62,284 nt of DNA from Comamonadaceae bacterium (GTDB lineage: Bacteria; Pseudomonadota; Gammaproteobacteria; Burkholderiales; Burkholderiaceae_C): positions 1 to 62,284 of the forward strand of contig CANEVH010000021.1 of assembly GCA_947442105.1 (NCBI GenBank), in the 5' to 3' direction. This document shows, piece by piece, positions 17,128 to 25,854 of this stretch; the first letter of the stretch is position 1, and every line of letters starts with the position of its first letter. The notes under the pieces are model-generated. The model saw only the letters and a program-made list of their open reading frames with translations, searched no databases and was not told where the DNA came from. Made by a program: the position numbers and the translations under genes.

Positions 17128-18000
17128 TTAGCTTCGCAGCGCCATGGCGCGCAGCAAGGCATCGACCTGCCCGAACGCATCTTGTTGCCACTGTTCAGGC
17201 GTGCGGTCGCCCAGCGCATGGGAGTCTTGAACAAACCGCCGTACACAGCTAGGGCCGTGTCCATCAAGGGTGTCAAACTTCTCAGCGATGTACCGGAAAC
17301 CGCGTTCACCACTTGCATGTGCGAGCAGCGGGCGACATTCCTTCGCCAACGCCTCAATCCCATCCGGGTAATTTCGCACGCAGTAGTAGATGTCGTAGGC
17401 GTCCTTTTGCTTGTAGCGGCCCGCCAGCGCATGGCCCTTCATAGCCAGCAACGCCGGTATTGAACACACCGCAATCTCCACGCGATTCGTCCCTCCGTCG
17501 GGCATCGGCCCGGCTAAAGCCACCAGTTGGTAGAACCGCATCGCCAAATCAGCACCATCTGCGCGCTGCACAGCGAAATCGCCAATCAATGGCGGATCGT
17601 TCTTGATGATTTCGGAATCGCGCGGCATTAAGAAATCGACCACGACATCAATCGCTTCTCCGCCGTCGCGCGCGGGAATCTGGCGAAGCAGTTGGAAACG
17701 GCGAAGCCCGTCGCGCTGGACATATCCATGGCCTTGAAGCGCGCCGATCAAGGTAGCGTATTCGCCATCTCCGAGTGCTTGCGCGTTCAATCCGACGTCC
17801 ACGTCGAGCGTGCCCACGTGGGGCATGTCTTCACTGGCCAACAACAGCCAGGGAACCGCGCCGCCGATGATGACGAACTTGCCCTTGAAGCTACCAAGAA
17901 TCTGGCCCATCTCGATGAGCACAGACCTCGCGGCCGCAGTCGTGCGGTCGTCGTACTCGACCGCCGACTGCGGCTCCTTCGGGGGTGTTACTTGGGCCAT
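17128..18000 (-). CDS. AbiEii-like nucleotidyltransferase (type IV toxin candidate)
   Basis: 290-aa protein with a nucleotidyltransferase signature: VIIGGAVPWLLL (the GG/GS helix-turn) followed by GTLDVDVGLN with the acidic DxD pair. A later KQKDAYDIYYCVRNYPDG segment resembles the K-x-D-x-x-D box of AbiEii toxins. AbiEii proteins transfer nucleotides to RNA and stop growth during phage infection. Its start overlaps the end of the upstream winged-helix gene by 13 bp, the order and coupling expected for an AbiEi-AbiEii pair. The assignment to this broad superfamily is firm; toxin activity is inferred. Confidence 0.75.
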   Translation of the reverse strand: MAQVTPPKEPQSAVEYDDRTTAAARSVLIEMGQILGSFKGKFVIIGGAVPWLLLASEDMPHVGTLDVDVGLNAQALGDGEYATLIGALQGHGYVQRDGLRRFQLLRQIPARDGGEAIDVVVDFLMPRDSEIIKNDPPLIGDFAVQRADGADLAMRFYQLVALAGPMPDGGTNRVEIAVCSIPALLAMKGHALAGRYKQKDAYDIYYCVRNYPDGIEALAKECRPLLAHASGERGFRYIAEKFDTLDGHGPSCVRRFVQDSHALGDRTPEQWQQDAFGQVDALLRAMALRS

Positions 18001-19070
18001 GAGAGCTTTTCCTGTCGCAGGTGATCTGCCGCTTCGGCGCCGCGCTCGCCTGCAATAGCAAGGTCAAGGTAGGTCTGAACCGGGTTCGTACAGACTGCAC
18101 CTGGCGCCGGTTCAACCGTGTCCACAAGCAATCCCAAGTCCTTTGGCAGGGTAATTACCACGTTCTCGCCCTTCGTGGTGGGCGCGAGCTTTAGCGCCAC
18201 CTGAAGCTTGCGTAAGCCTTCGTCGTCGGCGAAGAAGTAGTGCATGCCGGTGCGCGCGTAAGGAGAAAGCCACTGTGCTGCAGAAAACGATGCGAAGGCA
18301 GCACGCCCGGGACCGCTGTCCGCGCACAGAGCGCTTCGAGCCGCTTCTTCCAGTGCAGCGCCATGCAGCGGCGTGTAGAACCGCAGCCTCTCACCTGGCG
18401 GTGCGGTGTAGCTGTCCCGCCATGCGTCCAGAAGTGCGGCGGGCTGCGAGAGGACCAGGCCATCGTCTGAGGCGCGCGCCCATTCCCGATCCATCAAGCC
18501 GGTGCGCACATTGCTAACGTGCCCAAGGCTGACTCCCGAGGCCTCCGACAATTCGGTGACCCGCCATGCGCGGTTCGGCTCACGCAGCATGGCGCGCAGT
18601 ACCTGAGCAGATTTCGGTCGGAATAGCGACTTGAGTTCGCGTTGTTGGCTCACAGGCTTGTGGTCCACTAAGCGCTCAATGAAAACGCCACCGAAGGCGA
18701 TCCGGGCGTTCCCCTCTAAATCTAGATAGCCGACGCCCTTCTCTTCGCACAACTGCTTGACCGCAGGTGAAATGTAGGGCGCGATAAAAACCGGCGTTGC
18801 TTGAGGCGCTCGGTGCGCAACGTAGCTCCCCAGTTCTAGCAGCGCGGACCTTGCATGCCGGGGTTGTCCGTTCGCGCTGTACTTGCAGATGAGCTGATGC
18901 GACCGACCGTCCACGATCAACCTAGCGATCAAGTTAGGCTCCCCGTTGTCGGACATGGCCTCGGAGTCGATGCCTTGCACCCGAAGGATCGGAATCTTTT
19001 CCAGCAGTCCGCGCAGTGCCTTAGCAGCACGAGCGTCCGAATTTTTCATTGAATCGGTGTTTTTCAGCAT
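17988..19070 (-). CDS. AbiEi-like winged-helix protein (type IV antitoxin candidate)
   Basis: 360-aa protein with a central winged-helix domain (about residues 165-235: VLRAMLREPNRAWRVTELSE, then ASGVSLGHVSNVRTGLMD), preceded by a segment reading VGYLDLEGNARIAFGGVFIE that recurs in AbiEi-type antitoxins and is followed by a C-terminal nuclease-inhibitor-like half. It lies immediately upstream of, and overlaps, the AbiEii-like gene. Two starts are possible: ATG 19068-19070 or ATG 19047-19049. Neither has a clear Shine-Dalgarno. An imperfect palindrome at 19061-19080 covers the first start and would be in the leader of the second, consistent with autoregulation. Confidence 0.7.
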   Translation of the reverse strand: MLKNTDSMKNSDARAAKALRGLLEKIPILRVQGIDSEAMSDNGEPNLIARLIVDGRSHQLICKYSANGQPRHARSALLELGSYVAHRAPQATPVFIAPYISPAVKQLCEEKGVGYLDLEGNARIAFGGVFIERLVDHKPVSQQRELKSLFRPKSAQVLRAMLREPNRAWRVTELSEASGVSLGHVSNVRTGLMDREWARASDDGLVLSQPAALLDAWRDSYTAPPGERLRFYTPLHGAALEEAARSALCADSGPGRAAFASFSAAQWLSPYARTGMHYFFADDEGLRKLQVALKLAPTTKGENVVITLPKDLGLLVDTVEPAPGAVCTNPVQTYLDLAIAGERGAEAADHLRQEKLSWPK

Positions 19071-19080
19071 GTGTTGAAAA
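19061..19080. promoter_or_regulatory. Candidate operator palindrome at the AbiEi-like gene start
   Basis: TTTTCAGCAT and GTGTTGAAAA form an imperfect inverted repeat (TTTTCA-x-CA arms, one mismatch) centred on the first possible start codon. AbiEi proteins are known to repress their own promoter through inverted repeats. No binding can be shown from sequence. Confidence 0.35.
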
Positions 19081-19470
19081 TACCACGATTTTTGGAATGG
19101 GGTAGGTTGGTTTCACTCAGAGTGACATCTTCAGCGTTTGCTGAAAGCAGGTTTTTCATTGAAATTCGCCGTAGCCCGATGTGGCGTTTTGCGTTGCCCC
19201 GCCGTCCCAAAGGCCGGACGCCAATCAGTGCTATTTGCTGGGGACAGTCTCCTGCAACCCTCCCCTGAGCACTGGCACAGTGAAGTCTACGCGGGGACGA
19301 TAGCCGGGCACGACAGCCAATGCTGCAAATAGAATTAGCAACGAAAGGCACTTAAGCCTTGAGGGAGCGTAAATGGTTGTTCATGTCTTGCAGTTTCGCT
19401 GCTTAGCAGTGATTTCGATGGCACGTAACTCTGGCTTCCGAATGACAGGGGTGGCTGCTGAGCCTTCTCT
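19081..19470. other. 390-bp intergenic region between AbiE-like pair and helicase
   Basis: No gene found. It holds two short perfect inverted repeats, CACTC-A-GAGTG (19114-19124) and TTCAGC-GTTT-GCTGAA (19130-19145), which could be regulatory sites for the divergent AbiE-like operon and helicase gene. The helicase start at 19471 has no strong Shine-Dalgarno. Confidence 0.4.
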
Positions 19471-20454
19471 ATGAGCGAACCGTCTGACCTGCTAGTCAAC
19501 TTGCTGGACTACGTAATTGAGCAGTCCAAAGACATTGACCCCAACGGCTTCAAGCTCACCGGTAGCAAGGAATTTGTCCAGTACAAGTCCAACCTACACG
19601 GTCTGCCAGGCGTTGACTTCGACAAGAAGGTCGAAGGGGACCACATCTGGATGCGGGTAGAGCGGTTGGCAGAGATTCCACCGCCACAAATCCAACGGAA
19701 AGAAATTCAGCGTTTCTTCACGATTTCAACCAGTCCCAGTGGGCCCGAGCCGACCATCAACGAAACCGTGCTGGGCCACAGCATTGCCACCGACTACGGC
19801 GAGCTGATCATGCCGGAGGCTGAACGCCTTGCCAATGATCGCCGCAAATTGGTCACAGAGACGTTTGCCCAGTACAAGCCTCTCTGGAAAGCATGGGCGC
19901 AAGGTGAGAAACCCAGGCGAGTCGCCATTGGGCTTTACGGGGAGCTGTTTTCTCTCAAGCACCAGATGGAAGCCGAAGAGACGTCCAAACCACATGAGCT
20001 GGTCTGGGGGATGGGAATTACGTCCTGGAAGATTGCAGTCGAAGGGCGGACCGGCCCGAGCACTGTCGATTACCAGTACCCGCTGATTACCCAGGCCATG
20101 GAGCTCGCCATCGAAGGCCAAACGATGGCGATTACCCTGAGCCCAAGGACGGTAGACCCCCGCTTTGAGTTCGATGCGTTCTCGGCATGCCACGTGCGGA
20201 GCGCCCCGGAAGTCGAAAAGGCCTGCAAGGACGCACTTGCCCAGGACCAGGACAAGCAAATAACGCCATTCGACGCACGAAGTTTTGAGCACCTGCTTCG
20301 ACTGACAGCCGGCAATCTGCACGAGCGTGGGCAATTCTTGTCTGGGCACGAGCGCCCACTTCCAGCCGCGGAAGATTTGGTCGTCACGGATGCCTGGGTG
20401 ATTTTGTCTCGGCCACGTTCTAACAACTACCTGCTGGAAGACATAGAAAGGTAA
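19471..20454 (+). CDS. N-terminal part of large helicase-nuclease (frameshifted)
   Basis: 327 codons from ATG 19471 to TAA 20452-20454. No enzymatic motif is seen in this part alone, but its last residues VTDAWVILSRPRSNNYLLEDIER are the type of segment that leads into the helicase core in large SF1 helicases. If one base is restored at 20452 (TAAAA read as TTAAAA), translation continues LKGNIRGGAVIPAG in the frame of the downstream helicase gene. I therefore read it as the first fifth of a single gene of about 1560 codons. Alternatively it is a separate protein acting with the helicase. Composition is less GC-rich than the core genes around it. Confidence 0.75.
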   Translation: MSEPSDLLVNLLDYVIEQSKDIDPNGFKLTGSKEFVQYKSNLHGLPGVDFDKKVEGDHIWMRVERLAEIPPPQIQRKEIQRFFTISTSPSGPEPTINETVLGHSIATDYGELIMPEAERLANDRRKLVTETFAQYKPLWKAWAQGEKPRRVAIGLYGELFSLKHQMEAEETSKPHELVWGMGITSWKIAVEGRTGPSTVDYQYPLITQAMELAIEGQTMAITLSPRTVDPRFEFDAFSACHVRSAPEVEKACKDALAQDQDKQITPFDARSFEHLLRLTAGNLHERGQFLSGHERPLPAAEDLVVTDAWVILSRPRSNNYLLEDIER

Positions 20455-20460
20455 AAGGGA
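20449..20460 (+). other. Probable one-base frameshift joining two helicase gene halves
   Basis: The upstream frame ends GAA-AGG-TAA at 20446-20454. The downstream frame is open back to this point with no upstream ATG and only a GTG at 20505. Adding one base at the T/A junction (20452) restores a continuous reading frame. The local sequence is not a canonical X-XXY-YYZ slippery heptamer and no pseudoknot is obvious, so mutation or sequencing error is more likely than programmed frameshifting. Confidence 0.7.
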
Positions 20461-20504
20461 ACATCAGGGGTGGGGCCGTTATTCCTGCCGGATGTCTGTC
20501 GCTT

Positions 20505-23500
20505 GTGACGCCACCCCTCGACCAGACAGTCAACTTTGAGCCAATCTCGTTCAGAGGCTTGTCTGGAACCGGAAGCACGCGTATTGGCGGCGCTGCGCCG
20601 CAGGAACTGTATTTTCCCCTTCCGTACAACCACGAACAAGTGACCATAGTCGAGCAGTTGGAGCGTTCGGACGGAATAACGGTCCAAGGCCCACCCGGCA
20701 CAGGTAAGACCCACACCATTGCCAACATTGTTTGCCACTATCTGGCAACCGGACGAAAGGTGCTTGTCACTTCCAAGGGTGAGCAGGCGCTGGAAGTTCT
20801 GCAATCAAAAATTCCAGCTGAAGTGCGACCGTTGACTGTGGCGCTTATTTCAGGCGACCGGGAGGGGATGCGCCAATTTCAGTCTGCCATCGAAACAATC
20901 ATCCACAACGTCTCGCAGCTGAACCCAGAAGTATCGCGCACGGAAATCGTTCGTGTCTTGAGCGCTATCGACCGAGCCCATTCCGAACTGGCCACCATTG
21001 ACAACAGAGTTGATGACATCGCGATGTCCCAGCTTTCCGATGTCGAGGTGGACGGCGTGACCATGCGCGCTCAGAAGATGGCAGAGCTGGTGATACACGG
21101 GAATTCACGCCATGCGTGGTTTGATGACGCTCTTTCACTGGGCGCAGAGCATGCGCCGCCAGTAACGGCCTCTGAAGTTGCACAAGCTAGGGAGGCACGA
21201 CGCCGGTTAGGGCCAGATTTGCCGTACGTGAGTGCCAAGTTTCCTTCTAGCAGCGCGCTGTTGCCAGCCGCTGAAATCGAGACCCTCCACAACGTTCTTG
21301 TCAGCATTCGCGATATTGAAGAAGCCGAAGCTAAAGGCGGTCTGCTTACTCTGAGGGCGACGACACCGGAAGTACTGGCCGATGCCCGTAAATTGTTGAC
21401 AGCAGTTGAGGCCGCGGCGGCACTTGCCAAGGAACTCGAACAAACGGGCGAGCTTTGGACATTTGAGTTGCGCAAAAAATGCCGACAAAGCGATTTCGTT
21501 AGTGAGCGCAAAGCTCTGGAAGCTCTTTTCGACGAAATTGAAGTCTTGATAAAGGCCCGTTCAGACTTCCTCATCCGGCCAGTCGAAGTTGCCGAGACCG
21601 CCATTGGCATGCCCAAGTTTAGAGAGGCGCTGTCGCGTGCAAGTGAGACCGGAAAGCCCTTTGGTCTTATGTCGTTTGGCGCCGGGGACATAAAAGCGCT
21701 GGTCCAGGCGGTCAAGATTGCTGGGCTTGCGCCTGCGAACACCGGTGATTGGCAGCATGTGCTGGACTATGCCCAGCTGCATGACAGGGTCGCTTCCTTC
21801 AGCACCAGGTGGAACCAGTTTGCAGATTTGTTGTCAATTCCCAAGGTGAGTGGTGGTGTGCAGGCACTTCGCGCTATTGAACTTACCACTGTGGCTGCCC
21901 GCAAAGCGCATTTGTTGGCCACTAACCATGATGCACATCTCCCTTTATTGGCAGAAAGTGTATTTGCCAAGGTGCCAACAGCGCAGCTTCACGGTACACC
22001 GGCCGAAATCCTCAAAGTAAGAGAGCATTTGCGGGCGCACTTGACGCGTGCGGACTTGGCCAGGGCGGCGACCCAGCTGGCCACACTGCAGGAAAAGATG
22101 GCTGGCACAACGGGTCAGGTATCGAACGACCTAAGGGCCTTTGCTGAAAAGACCCTCGGCAACAAACAGTTCCCGGCGGAGCGGGTGGTGGCGGGGTACG
22201 CGGAGCTGCTCAGCGAGGTGCGCCGGATTGAGGCATTGGCGCCCGACATCCAGACCGTCATCAAGTTGTCGGGGGCTTTTGAGGCGGCAGGCGCTGAGAA
22301 ATTGGCTGCGCGAGTAACTCACTTAGCAATTAGTGCTTCAGGCGAAGACACCGTTTTGCCTATTACCTGGCGGGAAGCGTGGAACTGGGCCCGGGTCAAA
22401 TCGCATTTGGACAAGATTGAAGCTCGGGGGGAGTTGCTGGCGCTGGCCACCCGTCGCCGTGACTTGGAGTCTGGCCTGGCCAAGCTCTACGAAAACATGG
22501 TGTCGAAGTCGGCGTGGCTGATGACAAAGATGGGTGCCTCGCCCAGGGTTCTATCAGCACTTGAGACCTACAAAACCGCTATTCGCCGCATTGGGCAGGG
22601 AACCGGACCAAATGCAACGCGGCATCGGCGTGACGCCCAGCGTGCCATGGAGGATGCGCAAGGGGCTGTCCCATGCTGGATCATGAGTCACAACAAAGTG
22701 TCAGAAACTCTGCCGGCCATACTGGGCAGCTTCGATTTGGTTGTTGTGGATGAAGCCAGCCAGTCCGATCTGTGGGCGTTGCCGGCGGTGTTGCGCGGAA
22801 AGAAGATTTTGGTGGTTGGCGATGACAAGCAGGTTTCCCCGGACGGAAGCTTTATCGCCGCAACCCACATTCAGGCCTTAAAGGACCGGTTCTTGGCTAA
22901 CCAACCCTATTCGGCCGTACTGACGCCGGAGAAGTCACTCTACGATATTGCATCAACAGTATTTGCCGCCCAGAAAGTCATGCTTCGGGAACATTTCCGC
23001 TGCGTGCCGGCAATCATTGCCTACAGCAATCAGTTCTACGATGGTTTCATGCAGCCATTGCGTATTCCCAAGGAGTCTGAGCGCATCGACCCTCCGCTGG
23101 TTGACATCTACGTCCCGTCTGGCTATCGCGACAAAAAAGACATCAATCGGCCAGAGGCGGAGGCCATCGCGGACGAAATTACGGCCATTCTTCAGAACAA
23201 GCAATTCGCCAACAGAACATTGGGCGTTGTGTCGCTCTTGGGGCCGGACCAGGCCAAATACATTGACACACTGGTCCGCTCTCGCTGCGATGCCGCTGAG
23301 CTGATGCGGCGCAAGTTCGAATGTGGTGACGCTCGCGTTTTTCAAGGCAGTGAACGGGACATCATGTTCTTGTCGATGGTTGTGGACCCCAAGAATGCTA
23401 GGGCGGCATCCGGGAATACCGCGGAACAACGTTTCAACGTGGCCGGCAGCCGAGCACGTGACCGCATGTACCTGGTTCGGTCCGTGAAATTGACCGACCT

Positions 23501-24161
23501 CTCCCATTTAGACCTGCGTGCGGGGCTATTAGGACACTTCAGCAAGCCGTCAGAAGGCAGTTACGCAGAGAACAAGAACCTGATTGAACTTTGCGAGTCT
23601 GGGTTTGAGAAACAGGTCTACTCCGCGCTGGTCGACAAGGGCTACCGAGTCATCCCTCAAGTGAGGGCTGGCTCATTCCGTATTGACATGGTGGTCGAAG
23701 GCGAGCGGGATTCCAGGCTTGCCATTGAATGCGACGGCGACGAGTTCCACGGACCTGATCGGTGGGCGGCCGACATGGGCCGTCAACGGGTGCTTGAACG
23801 GGCCGGTTGGACGTTCTGGCGGTGCTTCGCATCGACGTGGACGATGCGCCGGGATGAGGTGTTGGAGGAACTACTCCGGCGATTGAGCGCAATGGGGATT
23901 GAGCCTTTGGGGAATCTGGAGAAGTTACCGTCATTGGTAGAACAACGAACCTGGACTCCAAACGCGCAACTTGATTCGGATTCGGGACAACAAGCCGAAG
24001 ATGTTGGAATTGAAATCGAGGCCGCCATCGCAACAGCTCAGGCATCGGCCCACGATTTGTTTGCTAATGAGGTGCGGCGACCTATTGTTGCAGAGGTTCA
24101 CCACGACACCACAAGTCCAAACGTGACCGGTACGGCGACAAAGCTCGCTGACGGGAGTTGA
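20505..24161 (+). CDS. SF1 helicase (AAA_11/AAA_12) with C-terminal REase-fold domain
   Basis: 1218 residues from a GTG at 20505, though the frame extends upstream to the frameshift near 20452. Superfamily 1 Upf1/Dna2-type motifs are: Walker A GPPGTGKT (residues 62-69), motif II DEASQSDLWALP (from residue 749), motif III GDDKQVSP, motif IV EHFRCVPAII, motif V FQGSERDIMFLS and motif VI NVAGSRARDRMYLV. About 600 residues of helical, coiled-coil-like insert separate I and II. The C-terminus (about 1030-1120) carries a restriction-endonuclease fold of the DUF559/MTES_1575 type: D1061 in RIDMVV and E1075-C-D-G. This helicase-nuclease layout is common in defence islands and it sits next to an AbiE-like module. 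Target and function are unknown. Confidence 0.85.
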   Translation: MTPPLDQTVNFEPISFRGLSGTGSTRIGGAAPQELYFPLPYNHEQVTIVEQLERSDGITVQGPPGTGKTHTIANIVCHYLATGRKVLVTSKGEQALEVLQSKIPAEVRPLTVALISGDREGMRQFQSAIETIIHNVSQLNPEVSRTEIVRVLSAIDRAHSELATIDNRVDDIAMSQLSDVEVDGVTMRAQKMAELVIHGNSRHAWFDDALSLGAEHAPPVTASEVAQAREARRRLGPDLPYVSAKFPSSSALLPAAEIETLHNVLVSIRDIEEAEAKGGLLTLRATTPEVLADARKLLTAVEAAAALAKELEQTGELWTFELRKKCRQSDFVSERKALEALFDEIEVLIKARSDFLIRPVEVAETAIGMPKFREALSRASETGKPFGLMSFGAGDIKALVQAVKIAGLAPANTGDWQHVLDYAQLHDRVASFSTRWNQFADLLSIPKVSGGVQALRAIELTTVAARKAHLLATNHDAHLPLLAESVFAKVPTAQLHGTPAEILKVREHLRAHLTRADLARAATQLATLQEKMAGTTGQVSNDLRAFAEKTLGNKQFPAERVVAGYAELLSEVRRIEALAPDIQTVIKLSGAFEAAGAEKLAARVTHLAISASGEDTVLPITWREAWNWARVKSHLDKIEARGELLALATRRRDLESGLAKLYENMVSKSAWLMTKMGASPRVLSALETYKTAIRRIGQGTGPNATRHRRDAQRAMEDAQGAVPCWIMSHNKVSETLPAILGSFDLVVVDEASQSDLWALPAVLRGKKILVVGDDKQVSPDGSFIAATHIQALKDRFLANQPYSAVLTPEKSLYDIASTVFAAQKVMLREHFRCVPAIIAYSNQFYDGFMQPLRIPKESERIDPPLVDIYVPSGYRDKKDINRPEAEAIADEITAILQNKQFANRTLGVVSLLGPDQAKYIDTLVRSRCDAAELMRRKFECGDARVFQGSERDIMFLSMVVDPKNARAASGNTAEQRFNVAGSRARDRMYLVRSVKLTDLSHLDLRAGLLGHFSKPSEGSYAENKNLIELCESGFEKQVYSALVDKGYRVIPQVRAGSFRIDMVVEGERDSRLAIECDGDEFHGPDRWAADMGRQRVLERAGWTFWRCFASTWTMRRDEVLEELLRRLSAMGIEPLGNLEKLPSLVEQRTWTPNAQLDSDSGQQAEDVGIEIEAAIATAQASAHDLFANEVRRPIVAEVHHDTTSPNVTGTATKLADGS

Positions 24162-24579
24162 TAAGGTTGGGACGCATTGAGACAGTTTGCTGAAGCCTTT
24201 GACCTTCTCCCAGACGACCGCAAGTCCGCAGGGGGAGCGCTGTGGGTGCTTAAACATGACATCACAGCCAAAAAGGAAATGGCACCGTACGTGACGGTCC
24301 TGCTACATGCAGGCATGTATTTGGGCGGAAGAGAAGCAGGGTTGGTATTGCCGTTAAAGATGCAGATAGCTAATTTGGTTGTGCCGTATTCCAAGTGTCG
24401 AGGAGACGGAGTTTTTATGGCGAGCGCATTACCAAAGCTTCCGATAGCCAATGCCCAATGCAGTGGTTCGTGAAGTACGGCTCTTGACTCAAATCGCCGC
24501 TCCACATCCAGCCGCTTGCTTCCCATTGCACTCGCGCCCAGACGGTCAAAATGCCCCGTTTCAAACACCCAAAAACCCC
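24162..24579 (+). other. Region between helicase and AttH-like gene
   Basis: 418 bp with base composition like the helicase gene in its first 300 bp and GC-rich afterwards, so the right edge of the island probably falls between about 24470 and 24580. It contains one possible small gene (24177-24473, listed separately). No insertion sequence, tRNA or direct repeat matching the left edge was found. Confidence 0.45.
24177..24473 (+). CDS. Possible small protein of unknown function
   Basis: 98 codons from a TTG at 24177, 15 bp after the helicase stop, with AAGG ten bases upstream. I do not recognise it. The sequence (for example ALWVLKHDITAKKEMAPYVTVLL) is protein-like, with a charged N-terminal half and a hydrophobic centre, and contains no known motif or signal peptide. 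It may be a third gene of the helicase operon, the remnant of a longer gene, or chance. The non-ATG start and lack of any recognised relative keep confidence low. Confidence 0.3.
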   Translation: MRQFAEAFDLLPDDRKSAGGALWVLKHDITAKKEMAPYVTVLLHAGMYLGGREAGLVLPLKMQIANLVVPYSKCRGDGVFMASALPKLPIANAQCSGS

Positions 24580-25701
24580 ATGCCCCACCCGCCCCTGAGC
24601 CGCCGCCAGCTAGCCCACGCCGGCCTAGCCACTGCCACGGCAGCTTGCCTGCCCGGCGCAGCGCGCGGGGCAAACGCAGCGCCCCGCACTGCGCTGGCCT
24701 TCCCCCGCGACGCCGGCGCCCACCCCGACTTTCAGACCGAGTGGTGGTATGTCACCGGCTACGCCAATGTGGCGGGCCAGGTGGCGGCGCTGGGCTTTCA
24801 GATCACCTTCTTTAGGCGGCGTGTGGCTTCTACTCAAGGGCTGGATTCGGCATTGGCAGCCAAGCAACTGCTGTTTGCGCATGCAGCGGTGAGCGATGTG
24901 GCGGGCAAGGTGCTGTGGTCGGACCAGCGGATTGCGCGCTGGTCGGGCGTGCCGGGCGGCGCCAATCCGGCGGATGTGGCCTGGGCCCGCATGGACGACA
25001 CCGGCGTGGTGCTGCGCGACTGGTCGCTGCTTCGCACGCCCGAAGGCGCCCTGCGCGCCCGGGTGCGCGCGGCTGACTTTGCGCTGGACCTGCGCTTTAC
25101 CGACACGCAGCCGCTACTTTTGCAAGGCGAGCAGGGCCGCTCGCGCAAGGGGCCGGACGCAGCGCAGTTCAGCTACTACTACAGCCGCCCGCAACTGCAA
25201 ACGCAAGGCGATATCAGCGTCAAAGGCAAGCGCAAAGTGCTCGACGCAAGCAGCCGCGCCTGGCTGGACCAGGAATGGAGCGACGCGCTCTTGCACCCGG
25301 ACGCGGTGGGCTGGGACTGGATAGGCATTAACCTGCTCAATGGCAGCGCGCTCACCGCTTTTAGGCTGCGGCGCAAGGACGGGAGCGCCTTGTGGGACGG
25401 CGGCTCGTTTCGCCAAGGCGAGTTGACGGTGGGCTTTAAGCCCGGCGAGGTGGTGTTTGAGCCCGAGCGCCAGTGGCGCAGCCCGCGCACCCAGGCCAGC
25501 TATCCGGTGCAATGGCGCGTGCGCACGCCCACGGGCAGCTACACCGTCAAAGCCGTGTTTGACGCCCAAGAGCTCGACAGCCGCAGCTCCACCGGCGCCG
25601 TGTACTGGGAGGGCTTGTGCGAACTGTGGGACAGCGAGCAGCGCCTGGCAGGCCGTGGCTACCTGGAAATGACGGGCTACGCAGCGCCGCTGGTGCTCTG
25701 A
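24580..25701 (+). CDS. AttH/CrtC-like secreted lipocalin-fold protein
   Basis: 373-aa exported protein of the AttH / carotenoid 1,2-hydratase-like (CrtC) superfamily. The N-terminus MPHPPLSRRQLAHAGLATAT has a twin-arginine-like SRRQLA motif followed by a hydrophobic stretch and an AxA-type site near residue 29, so export by Tat (or Sec) is likely. Family segments are HPDFQTEWWYVTGYA, AQFSYYYSRPQL and WLDQEWSD. ATG 24580 is preferred to the upstream start at 24451 because the signal peptide begins there. AttH proteins are typically encoded with FtsX permeases (attEFGH); the likely partner is at 8529-11417, on the other side of the accessory island. Actual carotenoid chemistry is not implied. 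Confidence 0.82.
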   Translation: MPHPPLSRRQLAHAGLATATAACLPGAARGANAAPRTALAFPRDAGAHPDFQTEWWYVTGYANVAGQVAALGFQITFFRRRVASTQGLDSALAAKQLLFAHAAVSDVAGKVLWSDQRIARWSGVPGGANPADVAWARMDDTGVVLRDWSLLRTPEGALRARVRAADFALDLRFTDTQPLLLQGEQGRSRKGPDAAQFSYYYSRPQLQTQGDISVKGKRKVLDASSRAWLDQEWSDALLHPDAVGWDWIGINLLNGSALTAFRLRRKDGSALWDGGSFRQGELTVGFKPGEVVFEPERQWRSPRTQASYPVQWRVRTPTGSYTVKAVFDAQELDSRSSTGAVYWEGLCELWDSEQRLAGRGYLEMTGYAAPLVL

Positions 25702-25786
25702 AGCCAAGCCCGCCTGTAGCCGGTGGAGTGGCCCGCCGACCGGCGGTGACCGGTGGCCCGCAGGCACGACAATAGCCCCCCTACAA

Positions 25787-25828
25787 GCCGCTTGCCGCTT
25801 GCCGCTTGCCGCTTGCCATTTGCCATTT
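25787..25828. repeat. 7-bp tandem repeat upstream of ABC exporter
   Basis: Four perfect copies of GCCGCTT followed by two copies of the variant GCCATTT, ending 26 bp before the ATG of the exporter gene. A short heptamer array at this distance could change length by slippage and alter promoter or leader spacing; that is inference. Confidence 0.85.
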
Positions 25829-25854
25829 GCGCCCTCTGCCCCACTTAGAGTTCC

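Noticed and set aside
20446..20460. Programmed -1 frameshift between helicase halves
   Set aside because: No X-XXY-YYZ slippery heptamer in frame and no obvious downstream pseudoknot; a one-base deletion explains it more simply.
25787..25828. Heptamer array considered as a CRISPR array
   Set aside because: Units are 7 bp with no spacers and no cas genes nearby.
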